Assembly (NCBI RefSeq): GCF_045291395.1
Contig: NZ_CP152342.1
Span: 2,356,001 to 2,420,000, forward strand
Direction of reading: 5' to 3'
Origin: MR-S7 sp000400995
Lineage (GTDB): Bacteria; Pseudomonadota; Gammaproteobacteria; Burkholderiales; Burkholderiaceae_C
DNA length: 64,000 nucleotides
Part shown: positions 9,383 to 17,258 of the stretch, piece after piece
How the letters are laid out: the number at the start of each line of letters is the position of its first letter
Numbering within the stretch: position 1 is the first letter of the stretch
Notes under the pieces: generated by a model
What the model was told of the DNA's origin: nothing
What the model saw: only the letters and a program-made list of their open reading frames with translations
The model's database searches: none
Program-made: the position numbers and the translations under genes

Positions 9383-9739
9383 TCAGACCACGATCCGCCC
9401 CGCCAGCCGCGCATCGCGCGCATAGGCGCTCAAGCGCTTCTCGGCGCGGAAATACAGATCACGCTCGACCGGCAACCCCAGCCGCCCGCGCACCGAAGCC
9501 AACTCGGAGAGGTCAAGCCAGCCCATTTCAGGCATCCCCAGACCCAGATCGCACAAACCGAATGCACGGTTGCCCTCAAGGTCGTCAGGATCAAGCTCGG
9601 AAATCAACCAGGTCGCGCCGGCATCCGGCGTGAACAGCTTGACCACGGGCGCCGGATCAAAATCCGGGTTCTGCAGGGATTCGCGGCCATTGGCCAGCAG
9701 CAGCGCACGCTGCTCGTCAGTGATGAGGACGTTGTTCAT
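9383..9739 (-). CDS. DUF2958 domain protein, copy 2
   Basis: 118 residues, MNNVLITDEQRALLLANGRE, PVVKLFTPDAGATWLISELD, NRAFGLCDLGLGMPEMGWLD. It is paralogous to the gene at 538..885 along the whole length but diverged, so the duplication is not recent. It is preceded by leader repeat copy 1 (9761 to 9905). The ATG at 9739 follows AGGAGTTCAC. Confidence 0.82.
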   Translation of the reverse strand: MNNVLITDEQRALLLANGRESLQNPDFDPAPVVKLFTPDAGATWLISELDPDDLEGNRAFGLCDLGLGMPEMGWLDLSELASVRGRLGLPVERDLYFRAEKRLSAYARDARLAGRIVV

Positions 9740-9760
9740 GTGAACTCCTGAAAGGATGCC

Positions 9761-9905
9761 GGGCGGAATTGCCCAGCCCCTCGGGGTCACGGCGCAGCGC
9801 AAGCGGTCAAGGGTCATGGACGGCCGCAGGCCGCCAGCGTGCAGAGCACGCGCCGCCCTTGCACGGCGAGCACGCCGTGGCACGATGGGGAGACAGCAAG
9901 CCGCC
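9761..9905 (-). repeat. ICE leader repeat, copy 1
   Basis: Begins GGGCGGAATTGCCC (plus strand) 21 nt upstream of the DUF2958 start and continues through blocks CACGGCGCAGCGCAAGC, GACGGCCGCAGG and ACAGCAAG(A)CCGCC. Copies 2 and 3 share these blocks in the same order and spacing. Read on the minus strand, it is the 5' leader of the gene. Confidence 0.75.
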
Positions 9906-10032
9906 ACACTCAGCCCCCAGTCCCCCTGTATTGGCAAGCACAGCGCGCAGCGCCGCAGGCGCGAAGTCCTCGCACCAGGCACCGCAGAACAAAAGCGCCG
10001 CCCCGCAGGGCGGCGCGCTGCACCGGGTGCGG

Positions 10033-10425
10033 TCAGCCCTCGACCGAAGCCGTCATCGCCTGCAACTGCTCGATCACGCCCGGCTCCACAAACACGCAAG
10101 CCTGCGCATCCGCGATCGGCACATTGAACACCTGCGCGAACACTGCCCGCCGAAGATGCGCCAGCCGTCCCGTGCGGTACGCCTGCTCGGGCTTCATGCG
10201 TCCACCAGCCTGGGCACCGCTGCGCTGCGGGTCACATTCGACCAACGCCACAAAGCCGTCATCCGCCAACTTCTGGTGCTCGGGACACAGGCCCCAGCCT
10301 GTCTTCGTATGGCGCTCCATGCTCGCGCGCAAACGGCGATCCAGCAGCAGATTGCCCGTGTCGAAGGCCGCGCCGCAGACCAGGCAAACGTGTTGTTCGA
10401 GGGAAACGTGTGATTTGTCGCTCAT
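10033..10425 (-). CDS. Small protein with putative zinc-binding CxxC...CxxH
   Basis: 130 residues starting MSDKSHVSLEQHVCLVCGAA. C14 and C17 plus the GLCPEH cluster (C47, H50) could form one zinc site. It sits between DUF2958 copy 2 and radC, in the same order as in other Tn4371-like islands as I remember them. Leader repeat copy 2 precedes it. No function can be given; nucleic-acid or protein binding is possible. Confidence 0.7.
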   Translation of the reverse strand: MSDKSHVSLEQHVCLVCGAAFDTGNLLLDRRLRASMERHTKTGWGLCPEHQKLADDGFVALVECDPQRSGAQAGGRMKPEQAYRTGRLAHLRRAVFAQVFNVPIADAQACVFVEPGVIEQLQAMTASVEG

Positions 10426-10443
10426 GATGGACTCCGGTTACTC

Positions 10444-10590
10444 GGGCGGAATTGCCCGGAACCGTCGGCCTCACGGCGCAGCGCAGCAGTCAAGGGTCAA
10501 GGACGGCCGCAGGACGCAAGCGTGCCTGCACGCGCAGCCCTTGCACTGCGAGAACGGCGTGGTACGGTGAAGGGGACTGCAAGCCGCCCA
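10444..10590 (-). repeat. ICE leader repeat, copy 2
   Basis: Starts GGGCGGAATTGCCCGGAACC 19 nt upstream of the zinc-site gene, then the same blocks as copies 1 and 3: CACGGCGCAGCGCA, AGGACGGCCGCAGGACGC, GAGAACG.CGTG.TACGGTGA. Copies 2 and 3 are nearly identical across their length. Confidence 0.78.
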
Positions 10591-10702
10591 CCCCGTACCT
10601 CCACCCACCCCGGTATTGCGGCAAGTGCGCGGCACGCGCAGGCACGCAAGGGCCAGAGCTGCGTCCCTCAGGCGCAGCAAAAAGGGGGCGACGCCCCCGA
10701 GG

Positions 10703-11212
10703 TCAAAGCAGGCCCTTCTCGGCGAACGACGTGGTGCGGCTGCCCCCGACAATGACGTGATCCACCACCTGCACGTCCACCAGCTTCAGCGCCGCCTTGA
10801 GCTGCTGGGTCATCGACTGGTCGGCCGCGCTCGGCTCGGGATTGCCGCTGGGATGGTTGTGAGAAAGGATGACTGCCGCCGCATTGGCCCGCAGCGCTGC
10901 CTTGACCACCTCGCGCGGATGCACCGATGCGCTGCTGATGGTGCCGCGGAACATCTCGGCGTATTCGATCAGGCAGAGCTGGGAATCGAGGAACAGCACC
11001 GCGAACACCTCATGCTCGAAGCCCGCCAGCTTGGCGCACAGGTATTCCTTGACCGTCGCCGGCGCAGTAAACGACGCACCGCGCTGCAGCTTGTGCTCGA
11101 TGGCCTGGCGCGCGGCCTCCAGGATCTGGTCGGTGGTCGCCAGCAGGTAGCGGCCCTGTGCGTCACGCACCATCAGCGAGGCATCGAACGAGGAAAAGGA
11201 CAGTTGCGACAT
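10703..11212 (-). CDS. radC: RadC-like JAB/JAMM domain protein
   Basis: 169 residues. A complete JAMM zinc motif is visible: E68 (HEVF), H118 and H120 (SHNHPSGNPEP) and D131. The helix-hairpin-helix domain of long RadC proteins is absent, so this is the short form typical of ICEs and prophages. The family has been linked to DNA repair only weakly; in mobile elements the role is unknown. Preceded by leader repeat copy 3. Confidence 0.9.
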   Translation of the reverse strand: MSQLSFSSFDASLMVRDAQGRYLLATTDQILEAARQAIEHKLQRGASFTAPATVKEYLCAKLAGFEHEVFAVLFLDSQLCLIEYAEMFRGTISSASVHPREVVKAALRANAAAVILSHNHPSGNPEPSAADQSMTQQLKAALKLVDVQVVDHVIVGGSRTTSFAEKGLL

Positions 11213-11231
11213 GGTCGTGCTCCGGTTGCTC

Positions 11232-11380
11232 GGGCGGAATTGCCCGGAACCGTGGAGAGCACGGCGCAGCGCAAGCAGTCAGGGGTCAGGGACGGCCGCA
11301 GGACGCAAGCGTGCCTGCACGCGAAGCCCTTGAGTGCGAGAACGCCGTGCTACGGTGAAAGGGACAGCAAGACCGCCCAC
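11232..11380 (-). repeat. ICE leader repeat, copy 3
   Basis: Starts GGGCGGAATTGCCCGGAACC 19 nt upstream of the radC ATG; the same block order as copies 1 and 2 continues to ACAGCAAGACCGCCCA. The starting GGGCGGAATTGCCC is itself a GGGC...GCCC dyad. Confidence 0.78.
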
Positions 11381-11546
11381 ACCCCGCCCACTACACATCG
11401 GATATTTGGTTTTTGTCTTTTGTTTTTGGTGATTCGCAGCAAGCGCAGCGCGCAGGCCTGGATCAACGAGCTTGGCCGCAGGCGTCAGCAACTGTCTTGA
11501 AAGTCAAGCCTCGCAAGCGCGCAGGCTCCATTCAATTGAAGGCGTC

Positions 11547-11588
11547 TTGCCAATGATTCAATAAATGTTGTATTATCGAAATATGAAT
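11547..11588 (+). promoter_or_regulatory. arsR promoter and probable ArsR operator
   Basis: TTGCCA (11547 to 11552) and TATTAT (11571 to 11576) are spaced by 18 bp. An imperfect dyad ATTCAATA (11556 to 11563) / TATGAAT (11582 to 11588) overlaps the -10 and the start codon, as expected for an ArsR operator. Transcription would begin at or within a base or two of the arsR ATG, so the mRNA may be leaderless. Confidence 0.65.
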
Positions 11589-11927
11589 GAGACCCGAGCC
11601 GTTTCCGCCCTCGGCGCCCTGGCCCATACCCAGCGGCTGCGCGTGTTCCGCGCCCTGGTGGTCGCCGGCCCCGAGGGGCTGACGCCCAGCGTGCTGGCCG
11701 ACCAGCTCGACGTGGCCCGCAACTCCCTGTCCTTCCACCTGAAGGAACTGGCCCATGCGGGCCTGGTCACCATCGAGCAGCAGGGCCGCAACCTGATCTA
11801 CCGCGCCGACTTCACCCAGATGAACGGGCTGCTCGGCTACCTGACCAAGCACTGCTGCCAAGGCAGCACGTGCGAGGTCAGTGATTCCTCCCCGCCTGTA
11901 CTTCCTGCTGAAAGGATTTCCCCATGA
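11583..11927 (+). CDS. arsR: ArsR-family arsenite-responsive repressor
   Basis: 114 residues, MNETRAVSALGALAHTQRLR, winged helix with SVLADQLDVARNSLSFHLKE as the HTH. C91, C92 and C97 in KHCCQGSTCE form a C-terminal three-thiol set suited to As(III)/Sb(III), a site variant known from several ArsR proteins. An in-frame ATG at 11565 lies within the -10 element and cannot be the start. The stop overlaps the next gene (ATGA), giving translational coupling. First gene of the seven-gene arsenic operon. Confidence 0.93.
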   Translation: MNETRAVSALGALAHTQRLRVFRALVVAGPEGLTPSVLADQLDVARNSLSFHLKELAHAGLVTIEQQGRNLIYRADFTQMNGLLGYLTKHCCQGSTCEVSDSSPPVLPAERISP

Positions 11928-12394
11928 AGCGCTTCCACGTCCACCTGCACGTCGATGACCTGAACCGCAGCATCGGCTTCTATTCCCAGTTGTTCGCCGC
12001 GCAGCCGGCCCGTGTCGAGGGCGACTACGCGAAGTGGATGCTCGAAGACCCGCCGGTCAACTTCGCCATCTCCACACGCGGCAACAAGCCGGGCATCGAC
12101 CACCTGGGCATCCAGACCGACGATGCCGAGGAATTGGCCGTGCTGAAAGCCCGCGCCGAGGCGGCCGACATGGCGCTGCTCGACGAAGGCACCACCACCT
12201 GCTGCTACGCGCGCAGTGAGAAGCACTGGGTCACCGATCCGCAGGGCGTGGCCTGGGAACACTTTCATACGCTGGGCAGCATCCCGGTCTTCAACGAAGC
12301 GGCGCCTGCAACGGGTTCTGCCGCAGCCTGCTGCGCCCCGGCGCGCGGCAAGCCGGTGGGCGTTGCGGTGAAGCCGGCTTCCTCCTGCTGCTGA
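11924..12394 (+). CDS. arsI: ArsI/CadI-type C-As lyase (glyoxalase fold)
   Basis: 156 residues, vicinal-oxygen-chelate fold. Probable Fe(II) ligands are H5 or H7, H60 and E112. The vicinal pair C93-C94 (TTTCCYAR), which binds trivalent organoarsenicals in ArsI, is present. Reaction by family: O2-dependent cleavage of the C-As bond of MAs(III). A Cys-rich tail (AACCAP and SSCC) extends past the domain and may bind more As. The start overlaps the arsR stop. Confidence 0.87.
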   Translation: MKRFHVHLHVDDLNRSIGFYSQLFAAQPARVEGDYAKWMLEDPPVNFAISTRGNKPGIDHLGIQTDDAEELAVLKARAEAADMALLDEGTTTCCYARSEKHWVTDPQGVAWEHFHTLGSIPVFNEAAPATGSAAACCAPARGKPVGVAVKPASSCC

Positions 12395-12406
12395 TGCGAG
12401 ACATCC

Positions 12407-12904
12407 ATGACCACCAACAAAACCTACAACGCCCTGTTCATCTGCACGGGCAACTCGGCCCGCTCCATCCTGGCCGAAGGCATCCTCAACGAATTGGGCC
12501 AGGGGCGCTTTCGCGCCTACTCGGCGGGCAGCCACCCCAAGGGCGAAGTCCATCCGCTGGCACTCGCCACGCTGGAGCGGCTGCACATGCCGACCGCCGG
12601 CTACCGCAGCAAGAACTGGGACGAGTTCGCGGCACCCGGTGCGCCGGAGCTGGATTTCATCTTCACGGTCTGCGACAACGCCGCCGGCGAGGTCTGCCCC
12701 GTGTGGCCGGGACGGCCGATGTCGGCGCACTGGGGCGTGCCCGACCCTGCGGCCGCCGAAGGCACCGACGAGCAGAAGCGCAAGGCATTCACGGATGCGG
12801 CGCTGACGCTGCGCCGGCGCATCGAGCTGTTCCTGTCGCTGCCATTGCAGCGCCTGGATGCCATGTCGCTGCAGCACGAGTTGCGCGACATCGGCAAGCA
12901 ATGA
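12407..12904 (+). CDS. arsC: Low-molecular-weight phosphatase-type arsenate reductase
   Basis: 165 residues. The LMW-PTP P-loop LFICTGNSARS gives C13-X5-R19, and DPAAAEG supplies the general-acid Asp. Further Cys residues (TVCDNAAGEVCPVWPG) could serve the disulfide relay. It reduces As(V) to As(III), probably with thioredoxin or glutaredoxin. A second, unrelated arsC is at 15241, so the operon carries both enzyme classes. The stop overlaps the acr3 ATG by 3 nt. Confidence 0.92.
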   Translation: MTTNKTYNALFICTGNSARSILAEGILNELGQGRFRAYSAGSHPKGEVHPLALATLERLHMPTAGYRSKNWDEFAAPGAPELDFIFTVCDNAAGEVCPVWPGRPMSAHWGVPDPAAAEGTDEQKRKAFTDAALTLRRRIELFLSLPLQRLDAMSLQHELRDIGKQ

Positions 12905-13992
12905 GGATGGGTATGCCTACACAAGCCGCAACGGCCTGCCGCACGCCGGCCGCATCCTCCATGTCTGCCTTCGAGCGCTATCTGACGCTGTGGGTGTTTC
13001 TGTGCATCGTGCTGGGCGTGGCCTTGGGCCAGTTCGCGCCGGGCGTGTTCCAGGCCATTGGCCGCCTTGAAGTCGCCCAGGTCAACCTGCCGGTCGGCAT
13101 CCTGATCTGGGTGATGATCATCCCGATGCTGCTCAAGGTGGACTTCGGCGCATTGGGCCAGGTCAAGCAGCACTGGCGTGGAATCGGCGTGACGCTGTTC
13201 ATCAACTGGGCCGTCAAGCCGTTCTCCATGGCCCTGCTGGGCTGGCTGTTCATCCGGCATGTCTTTGCCGCGTGGCTCCCCGCCGATCAACTGGACAGCT
13301 ACATCGCCGGCCTGATCCTGCTGGCCGCTGCGCCCTGCACGGCCATGGTCTTCGTCTGGAGCCGGCTGACCGGCGGCGATCCGGTGTTCACACTGTCGCA
13401 GGTGGCGCTGAACGACACCATCATGGTGTTTGCCTTCGCGCCCATTGTCGGCCTGCTGCTGGGCCTGTCGTCCATCACCGTGCCCTGGGACACGCTGCTG
13501 GTATCGGTCGGCCTGTACATCGTGATTCCCGTCATCCTGGCCCAGCTTTGGCGCCGTGCGCTGCTGAGCAAGGGCCAGGCCGCCTTCGACCGGGCGCTGG
13601 AGCGCATCGGCCCGCTGTCGATCGCGGCGCTGCTGCTCACGCTGGTGCTGCTGTTCGCCTTCCAGGGCGAGGCCATCCTGCGTCAGCCGCTGGTGATCGC
13701 CATGCTGGCCGTGCCGATCCTGATCCAGGTGTTCCTCAATTCCGGCCTGGCCTATTGGCTCAACCGCAAAGCAGGCGAACAGCACAGCATTGCCTGCCCC
13801 TCGGCCCTGATCGGCGCCTCCAACTTCTTCGAGCTGGCGGTGGCCGCCGCCATCAGCCTGTTCGGCTTCCAGTCCGGTGCGGCGCTGGCCACCGTGGTAG
13901 GCGTGTTGATCGAGGTGCCGGTGATGCTGCTGGTCGTGCGGATCGTCAACCAAAGCAAGGGCTGGTACGAAGCCGGTGCCCGCAGGGGTTGA
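12901..13992 (+). CDS. acr3: Acr3-type arsenite efflux permease
   Basis: 363 residues with about ten hydrophobic segments; WVFLCIVLGVALGQFAPGVF opens TM1. LLAAAPCTAMVFVWSRLTGG is the conserved Acr3 motif with the essential Cys, and IGASNFFELAVA is the second signature. Exports As(III) from the cytoplasm using the proton gradient. The start ATG at 12901 overlaps the arsC stop (ATGA). Confidence 0.94.
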   Translation: MRMGMPTQAATACRTPAASSMSAFERYLTLWVFLCIVLGVALGQFAPGVFQAIGRLEVAQVNLPVGILIWVMIIPMLLKVDFGALGQVKQHWRGIGVTLFINWAVKPFSMALLGWLFIRHVFAAWLPADQLDSYIAGLILLAAAPCTAMVFVWSRLTGGDPVFTLSQVALNDTIMVFAFAPIVGLLLGLSSITVPWDTLLVSVGLYIVIPVILAQLWRRALLSKGQAAFDRALERIGPLSIAALLLTLVLLFAFQGEAILRQPLVIAMLAVPILIQVFLNSGLAYWLNRKAGEQHSIACPSALIGASNFFELAVAAAISLFGFQSGAALATVVGVLIEVPVMLLVVRIVNQSKGWYEAGARRG

Positions 13993-13995
13993 CCC

Positions 13996-15213
13996 GTGGC
14001 AGGCGCACCCGCCCGGGTTGTCGGTTCATTAGGCGTCGCGCAGACACTGGCCTGGGGGTCTTCGTACTACCTGCCGGCCATGCTGGCGGCGCCGATGGCC
14101 CGGGAGCTGGGCGTGACCACGCCCTCTGTCTATGCGGCATTCTCAGGCGCCCTGGTGGCCTCGGCGCTGGTCGGGCCGCTGGCCGGCCACGCGATTGACC
14201 GCCATGGTGGCCGCATCGTTCTGGTCGGCACCAGCCTGCTGTTCGCCTTGGGCCTGGCCATGCTGGGCCTCGCCCCAGGGCCTTGGATGATGGTGGCCGC
14301 CTGGCTGGTCATCGGCGTGGCGATGGGGGCGGGTCTGTACGAGGCCGCGTTCTCCAGTCTGGTACGGCTCTACGGCCGCGATGCCCGCAGCGCGATCACC
14401 GGCATTACGCTGATCGCGGGCTTTGCCAGCACGGTGGGATGGCCGCTGTCGGCGTGGATGGAAGTGCAGTTTGGCTGGCGGGGCGCCTGCCTTGGCTGGG
14501 CGGCCATCCACCTGTTGCTCGGGCTGCCGCTGAATGCCTGGCTACCGCGCACGGCGGTCGCGGCCAAGGCGGATGGGCCGCAAGCTGAAGTACGGGCCGA
14601 AGATCAGACACCTCCCGTTTCTGCAGCGCCCGCTACACAAACCCCGCCGGGAATGGTCACTGTGATCCTGGCCTTTGTCTTTGCCACGACCTGGTTCATC
14701 AGCACGGCCGTCGCCACGCACCTGCCCCGGATGCTGGAGGCCACGGGGATGACGCTGGCGGTGGCCGTCGGCATCGGCGCGTTGATCGGGCCGGCGCAGG
14801 TGGCCGCGCGGATGCTGGAGTTTGGCTTTCTGCGCAACGTCCATCCGCTACTGTCGGCGCGACTGGCGACGCTGGCCCATCCCATTGGCGCGGCGGTCTT
14901 GCTGACGGCGGGGCCTGCGCTCGCCTCGGTGTTCGCCGTCCTGCACGGCGCGGGCAACGGCATTCTGACCATCGCCAAGGGCACTTTGCCGCTCGCGCTG
15001 TTCGGCGCGCAGGGCTATGGCGCCCGCCAAGGCTGGCTGATGCTGCCGGCACGGGTGGCGCAGGCCCTGGCTCCATTTCTATTCGGATTGGCCCTCGATG
15101 CCTGGGGAGCCAGCGCCCTGTGGCTTTCCAGCGCCATCGGCACCGCTGCATTCGCGGCCTTGATACTGCTGCGAACACCGCCCACACCGTCGCCGGCCCA
15201 TCAGCCCGGCTGA
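13996..15213 (+). CDS. arsK: MFS transporter of the arsenic operon (ArsK-like)
   Basis: 405 residues, twelve predicted membrane segments in two halves separated by a polar loop (residues about 190 to 215). DRHGGRIVLVGTSLL is the MFS A-loop. GTG start at 13996, 3 nt after the acr3 stop. Position and similarity to ArsK/ArsP-neighbour MFS genes suggest export of As(III) or organoarsenicals. Symbol assigned by context and general resemblance only. Confidence 0.75.
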   Translation: MAGAPARVVGSLGVAQTLAWGSSYYLPAMLAAPMARELGVTTPSVYAAFSGALVASALVGPLAGHAIDRHGGRIVLVGTSLLFALGLAMLGLAPGPWMMVAAWLVIGVAMGAGLYEAAFSSLVRLYGRDARSAITGITLIAGFASTVGWPLSAWMEVQFGWRGACLGWAAIHLLLGLPLNAWLPRTAVAAKADGPQAEVRAEDQTPPVSAAPATQTPPGMVTVILAFVFATTWFISTAVATHLPRMLEATGMTLAVAVGIGALIGPAQVAARMLEFGFLRNVHPLLSARLATLAHPIGAAVLLTAGPALASVFAVLHGAGNGILTIAKGTLPLALFGAQGYGARQGWLMLPARVAQALAPFLFGLALDAWGASALWLSSAIGTAAFAALILLRTPPTPSPAHQPG

Positions 15214-15240
15214 GTTTTGCATTCTGTCTCTGGAGGCTTT

Positions 15241-15663
15241 ATGAGCAACATTACCATCTACCACAACCCCGCCTGCGGCACGTCGCGCAATGTGCTGGCC
15301 CTGATCCGCAACAGCGGCGAGGAGCCCAAGATCATCGAGTACCTGAAAACCCCGCCCGACCGGGCGACGCTGACGGCGCTGATCGCCGCGATGGGTGTGC
15401 CCGTGCGCGCCGTACTGCGCGAGAAGGGCACGCCCTACGCGGAGCTGGGCCTGGACGATCCGAAATGGAGCGACGAACAGTTGATCGATTTCATGCTCCA
15501 GCACCCCATCCTCATCGACCGCCCCATCGTGGCCACGCCCTTGGGCACGCGCCTGTGCCGGCCGTCGGAGACCGTACTGGACATCCTGCCGCAGCCGCAG
15601 CGCGGCGCGTTCAACAAGGAAGACGGCGAGGCGGTCGTGAACGCGGAGGGCCGCCGTGTCTGA
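15241..15663 (+). CDS. arsC: Glutaredoxin-dependent arsenate reductase
   Basis: 140 residues, MSNITIYHNPACGTSRNVLA with catalytic C12 and the following TSRN; LIDRPIVATPLGTRLCRPSE holds the conserved arginines. Spx/ArsC fold, reduces As(V) with glutathione and glutaredoxin. ATG at 15241 preceded by GGAGGC. It overlaps arsH. Confidence 0.94.
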   Translation: MSNITIYHNPACGTSRNVLALIRNSGEEPKIIEYLKTPPDRATLTALIAAMGVPVRAVLREKGTPYAELGLDDPKWSDEQLIDFMLQHPILIDRPIVATPLGTRLCRPSETVLDILPQPQRGAFNKEDGEAVVNAEGRRV

Positions 15664-16378
15664 GCCCCGCATGAACCTGCCCCACCTCGACCCCGCGCTG
15701 TTCCGGCAGCCCGATACGCAGCAGCTCTTTGCGCCCCAGCGCGCCACGCATGCGCCGCGCTTTCTGCTGCTCTACGGCTCGCTGCGCGAGCGCTCGTTCA
15801 GCCGCCTGGCGGCCGAGGAAGCGGCCCGCATCCTGCGCGCGCTCGGCGGCGAGACGCGGATGTTCAACCCCTCGGGCCTGCCGCTGGTGGACGACGCGCC
15901 CGCCGATCACCCCAAGGTCAAGGAACTGCACGAGCTGGCCCAATGGGCCGAGAGCATGGTGTGGAGTTCACCCGAGCGCCACGGCGCCATGACCGGCCTG
16001 ATGAAGACGCAGATCGACTGGATTCCGCTGTCGGCCGGCGCGGTGCGCCCCACCCAGGGCAAGACGCTGGCGGTGATGCAGGTCTCGGGCGGCTCGCAGT
16101 CCTTCAACGCCGTCAACCAGATGCGCGTGCTGGGCCGCTGGATGCGCATGCTGACCATCCCCAACCAGTCTTCGGTCGCCAAGGCTTACCAAGAGTTCGA
16201 TGAGGCCGGGCGCATGAAACCATCGGCCTACTACGACCGCATCGTGGACGTGATGGAGGAGCTGATGAAGTTCACGTTGCTCACGCGCGATGCCGCGCCT
16301 TACCTGGTCGACCGCTACAGCGAGCGCAAGGAAAGCGCGGAGGCGTTGAGCCGGCGCGTTCAGCAAGCGGCGATCTGA
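15656..16378 (+). CDS. arsH: ArsH NADPH-dependent flavoprotein
   Basis: 240 residues. LLYGSLRERSFSRL is the FMN-phosphate loop (residues about 39 to 52) and SPERHGAMTGLMKTQIDWIP the flavodoxin-like second loop. Oxidises trivalent methyl- and aryl-arsenicals by family. GTG start at 15656 overlaps arsC; a later ATG (residue 6) is possible. Last gene of the operon. Confidence 0.92.
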   Translation: MSEPRMNLPHLDPALFRQPDTQQLFAPQRATHAPRFLLLYGSLRERSFSRLAAEEAARILRALGGETRMFNPSGLPLVDDAPADHPKVKELHELAQWAESMVWSSPERHGAMTGLMKTQIDWIPLSAGAVRPTQGKTLAVMQVSGGSQSFNAVNQMRVLGRWMRMLTIPNQSSVAKAYQEFDEAGRMKPSAYYDRIVDVMEELMKFTLLTRDAAPYLVDRYSERKESAEALSRRVQQAAI

Positions 16379-16399
16379 CGAACACGCCGCTCGTCCGCG

Positions 16400-16753
16400 T
16401 CATCGCAGAATCTTCTCCATGGCCTTGCCCTTGGCCAGTTCGTCGATCAGCTTGTCCAGGTAGCGGATCTTCTGCATCAACGGGTCTTGGACTTCCTCCA
16501 CACGCACACCGCATACGACGCCCTTGATGAGCGCCGCATTCGGATGGATGGCCGGCGCCTGGGCGAAGAATGTCTTGAAGTCTCTGTGCTGGTCGATATG
16601 CGCGTCCAGCCCGGCTTGGTCGTAGCCCGTCAGCCAGCGGATGATCTGGTCCACCTCGTCCTTGGTGCGCCCCTTGCGCTCCGCCTTCTGAACGTAGAGC
16701 GGATACACGGACGAGAACGCTGTCGTGAAAATTCGATGCTCAGCCATCTTCAT
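16400..16753 (-). CDS. DUF2200 domain protein
   Basis: 117 residues from MKMAEHRIFTTAFSSVYPLY. KAERKGRTKDEVDQIIRWLT and FFAQAPAIHPNAALIKGVVC are diagnostic for DUF2200, a small cytoplasmic family of unknown function. Convergent with arsH, 21 nt apart. I started at the MKM rather than the upstream hydrophobic extension, which the family lacks. Confidence 0.85.
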   Translation of the reverse strand: MKMAEHRIFTTAFSSVYPLYVQKAERKGRTKDEVDQIIRWLTGYDQAGLDAHIDQHRDFKTFFAQAPAIHPNAALIKGVVCGVRVEEVQDPLMQKIRYLDKLIDELAKGKAMEKILR

Positions 16754-17103
16754 TGCTCCTGCGAAACGAAGGGGGACGGCGAACAGCCAGACGACGGCAT
16801 GGAGGAGGATTCGCCAGACGCTGTCTGGCAAATGGACTCAATTGTCGTATCAGCGATACGACTATCCGCCAGACATCCAGGCACTCCCATTGCTTCGTGA
16901 GGTGCGAAGCCTTGCCTTTAGGGTACATCGGCACAAAGCACCACAGGGTTGGTGTCATCTGGCCAGCATGGGCAAACAACTGCAGCGAGCCCGGGCAAAA
17001 CCTAAGGTGTCTCACGCACCCCACAGGCCTTGACAATCCGCGGGGGCTCAATCCGGTTTACCCCTCGGTTTACCCCTCAGCCCAAAACGCCCTCGGACAA
17101 AGA
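16754..17103. other. Intergenic region at the presumed ICE / chromosome junction
   Basis: No gene supported. Contains an inverted repeat around GTATCAGCGATAC (16847 to 16859) and a tandem GTTTACCCCTC duplicated near 17057 and 17068. No integrase or recognisable attachment repeat is present, so the exact edge of the island is not resolved. Confidence 0.45.
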
Positions 17104-17140
17104 AAAACGGGTTACGGCATTTCTGCTGTAACCCGTTGAT
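17104..17140 (-). terminator. Rho-independent terminator of tRNA-Pro
   Basis: On the minus strand AACGGGTTAC and GTAACCCGTT form a 10-bp stem followed by TTTTTC, just downstream of the tRNA 3' end. Confidence 0.8.
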
Positions 17141-17155
17141 TTCATTGAGAAAAAA

Positions 17156-17232
17156 TGGTCGGCGTGGCGGGATTCGAACTCGCGACCCCTTGCACCCCAT
17201 GCAAGTGCGCTACCAGGCTGCGCTACACGCCG
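17156..17232 (-). tRNA. tRNA-Pro (GGG)
   Basis: Acceptor CGGCGTG / CACGCCG with encoded CCA, T-loop TTCGAAT, anticodon stem CTTGC / GCAAG around loop ATGGGGT; anticodon GGG reads CCC/CCT proline codons. Standard cloverleaf, 77 nt including CCA. Confidence 0.95.
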
Positions 17233-17258
17233 ACAAGACTTAGATTGTATATCGAAAA

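Noticed and set aside
12601..13953. Minus-strand open frame opposite arsC/acr3
   Set aside because: Gln/His/Asp-rich shadow composition; acr3 on the plus strand is complete.
1..17000. Naming the island as a specific ICE
   Set aside because: Gene content fits Tn4371-like elements, but without integrase, transfer genes or a sequence search the exact family cannot be fixed.
17057..17078. Tandem GTTTACCCCTC as an ICE attachment repeat
   Set aside because: No matching copy at another boundary in the window; the two copies are side by side.
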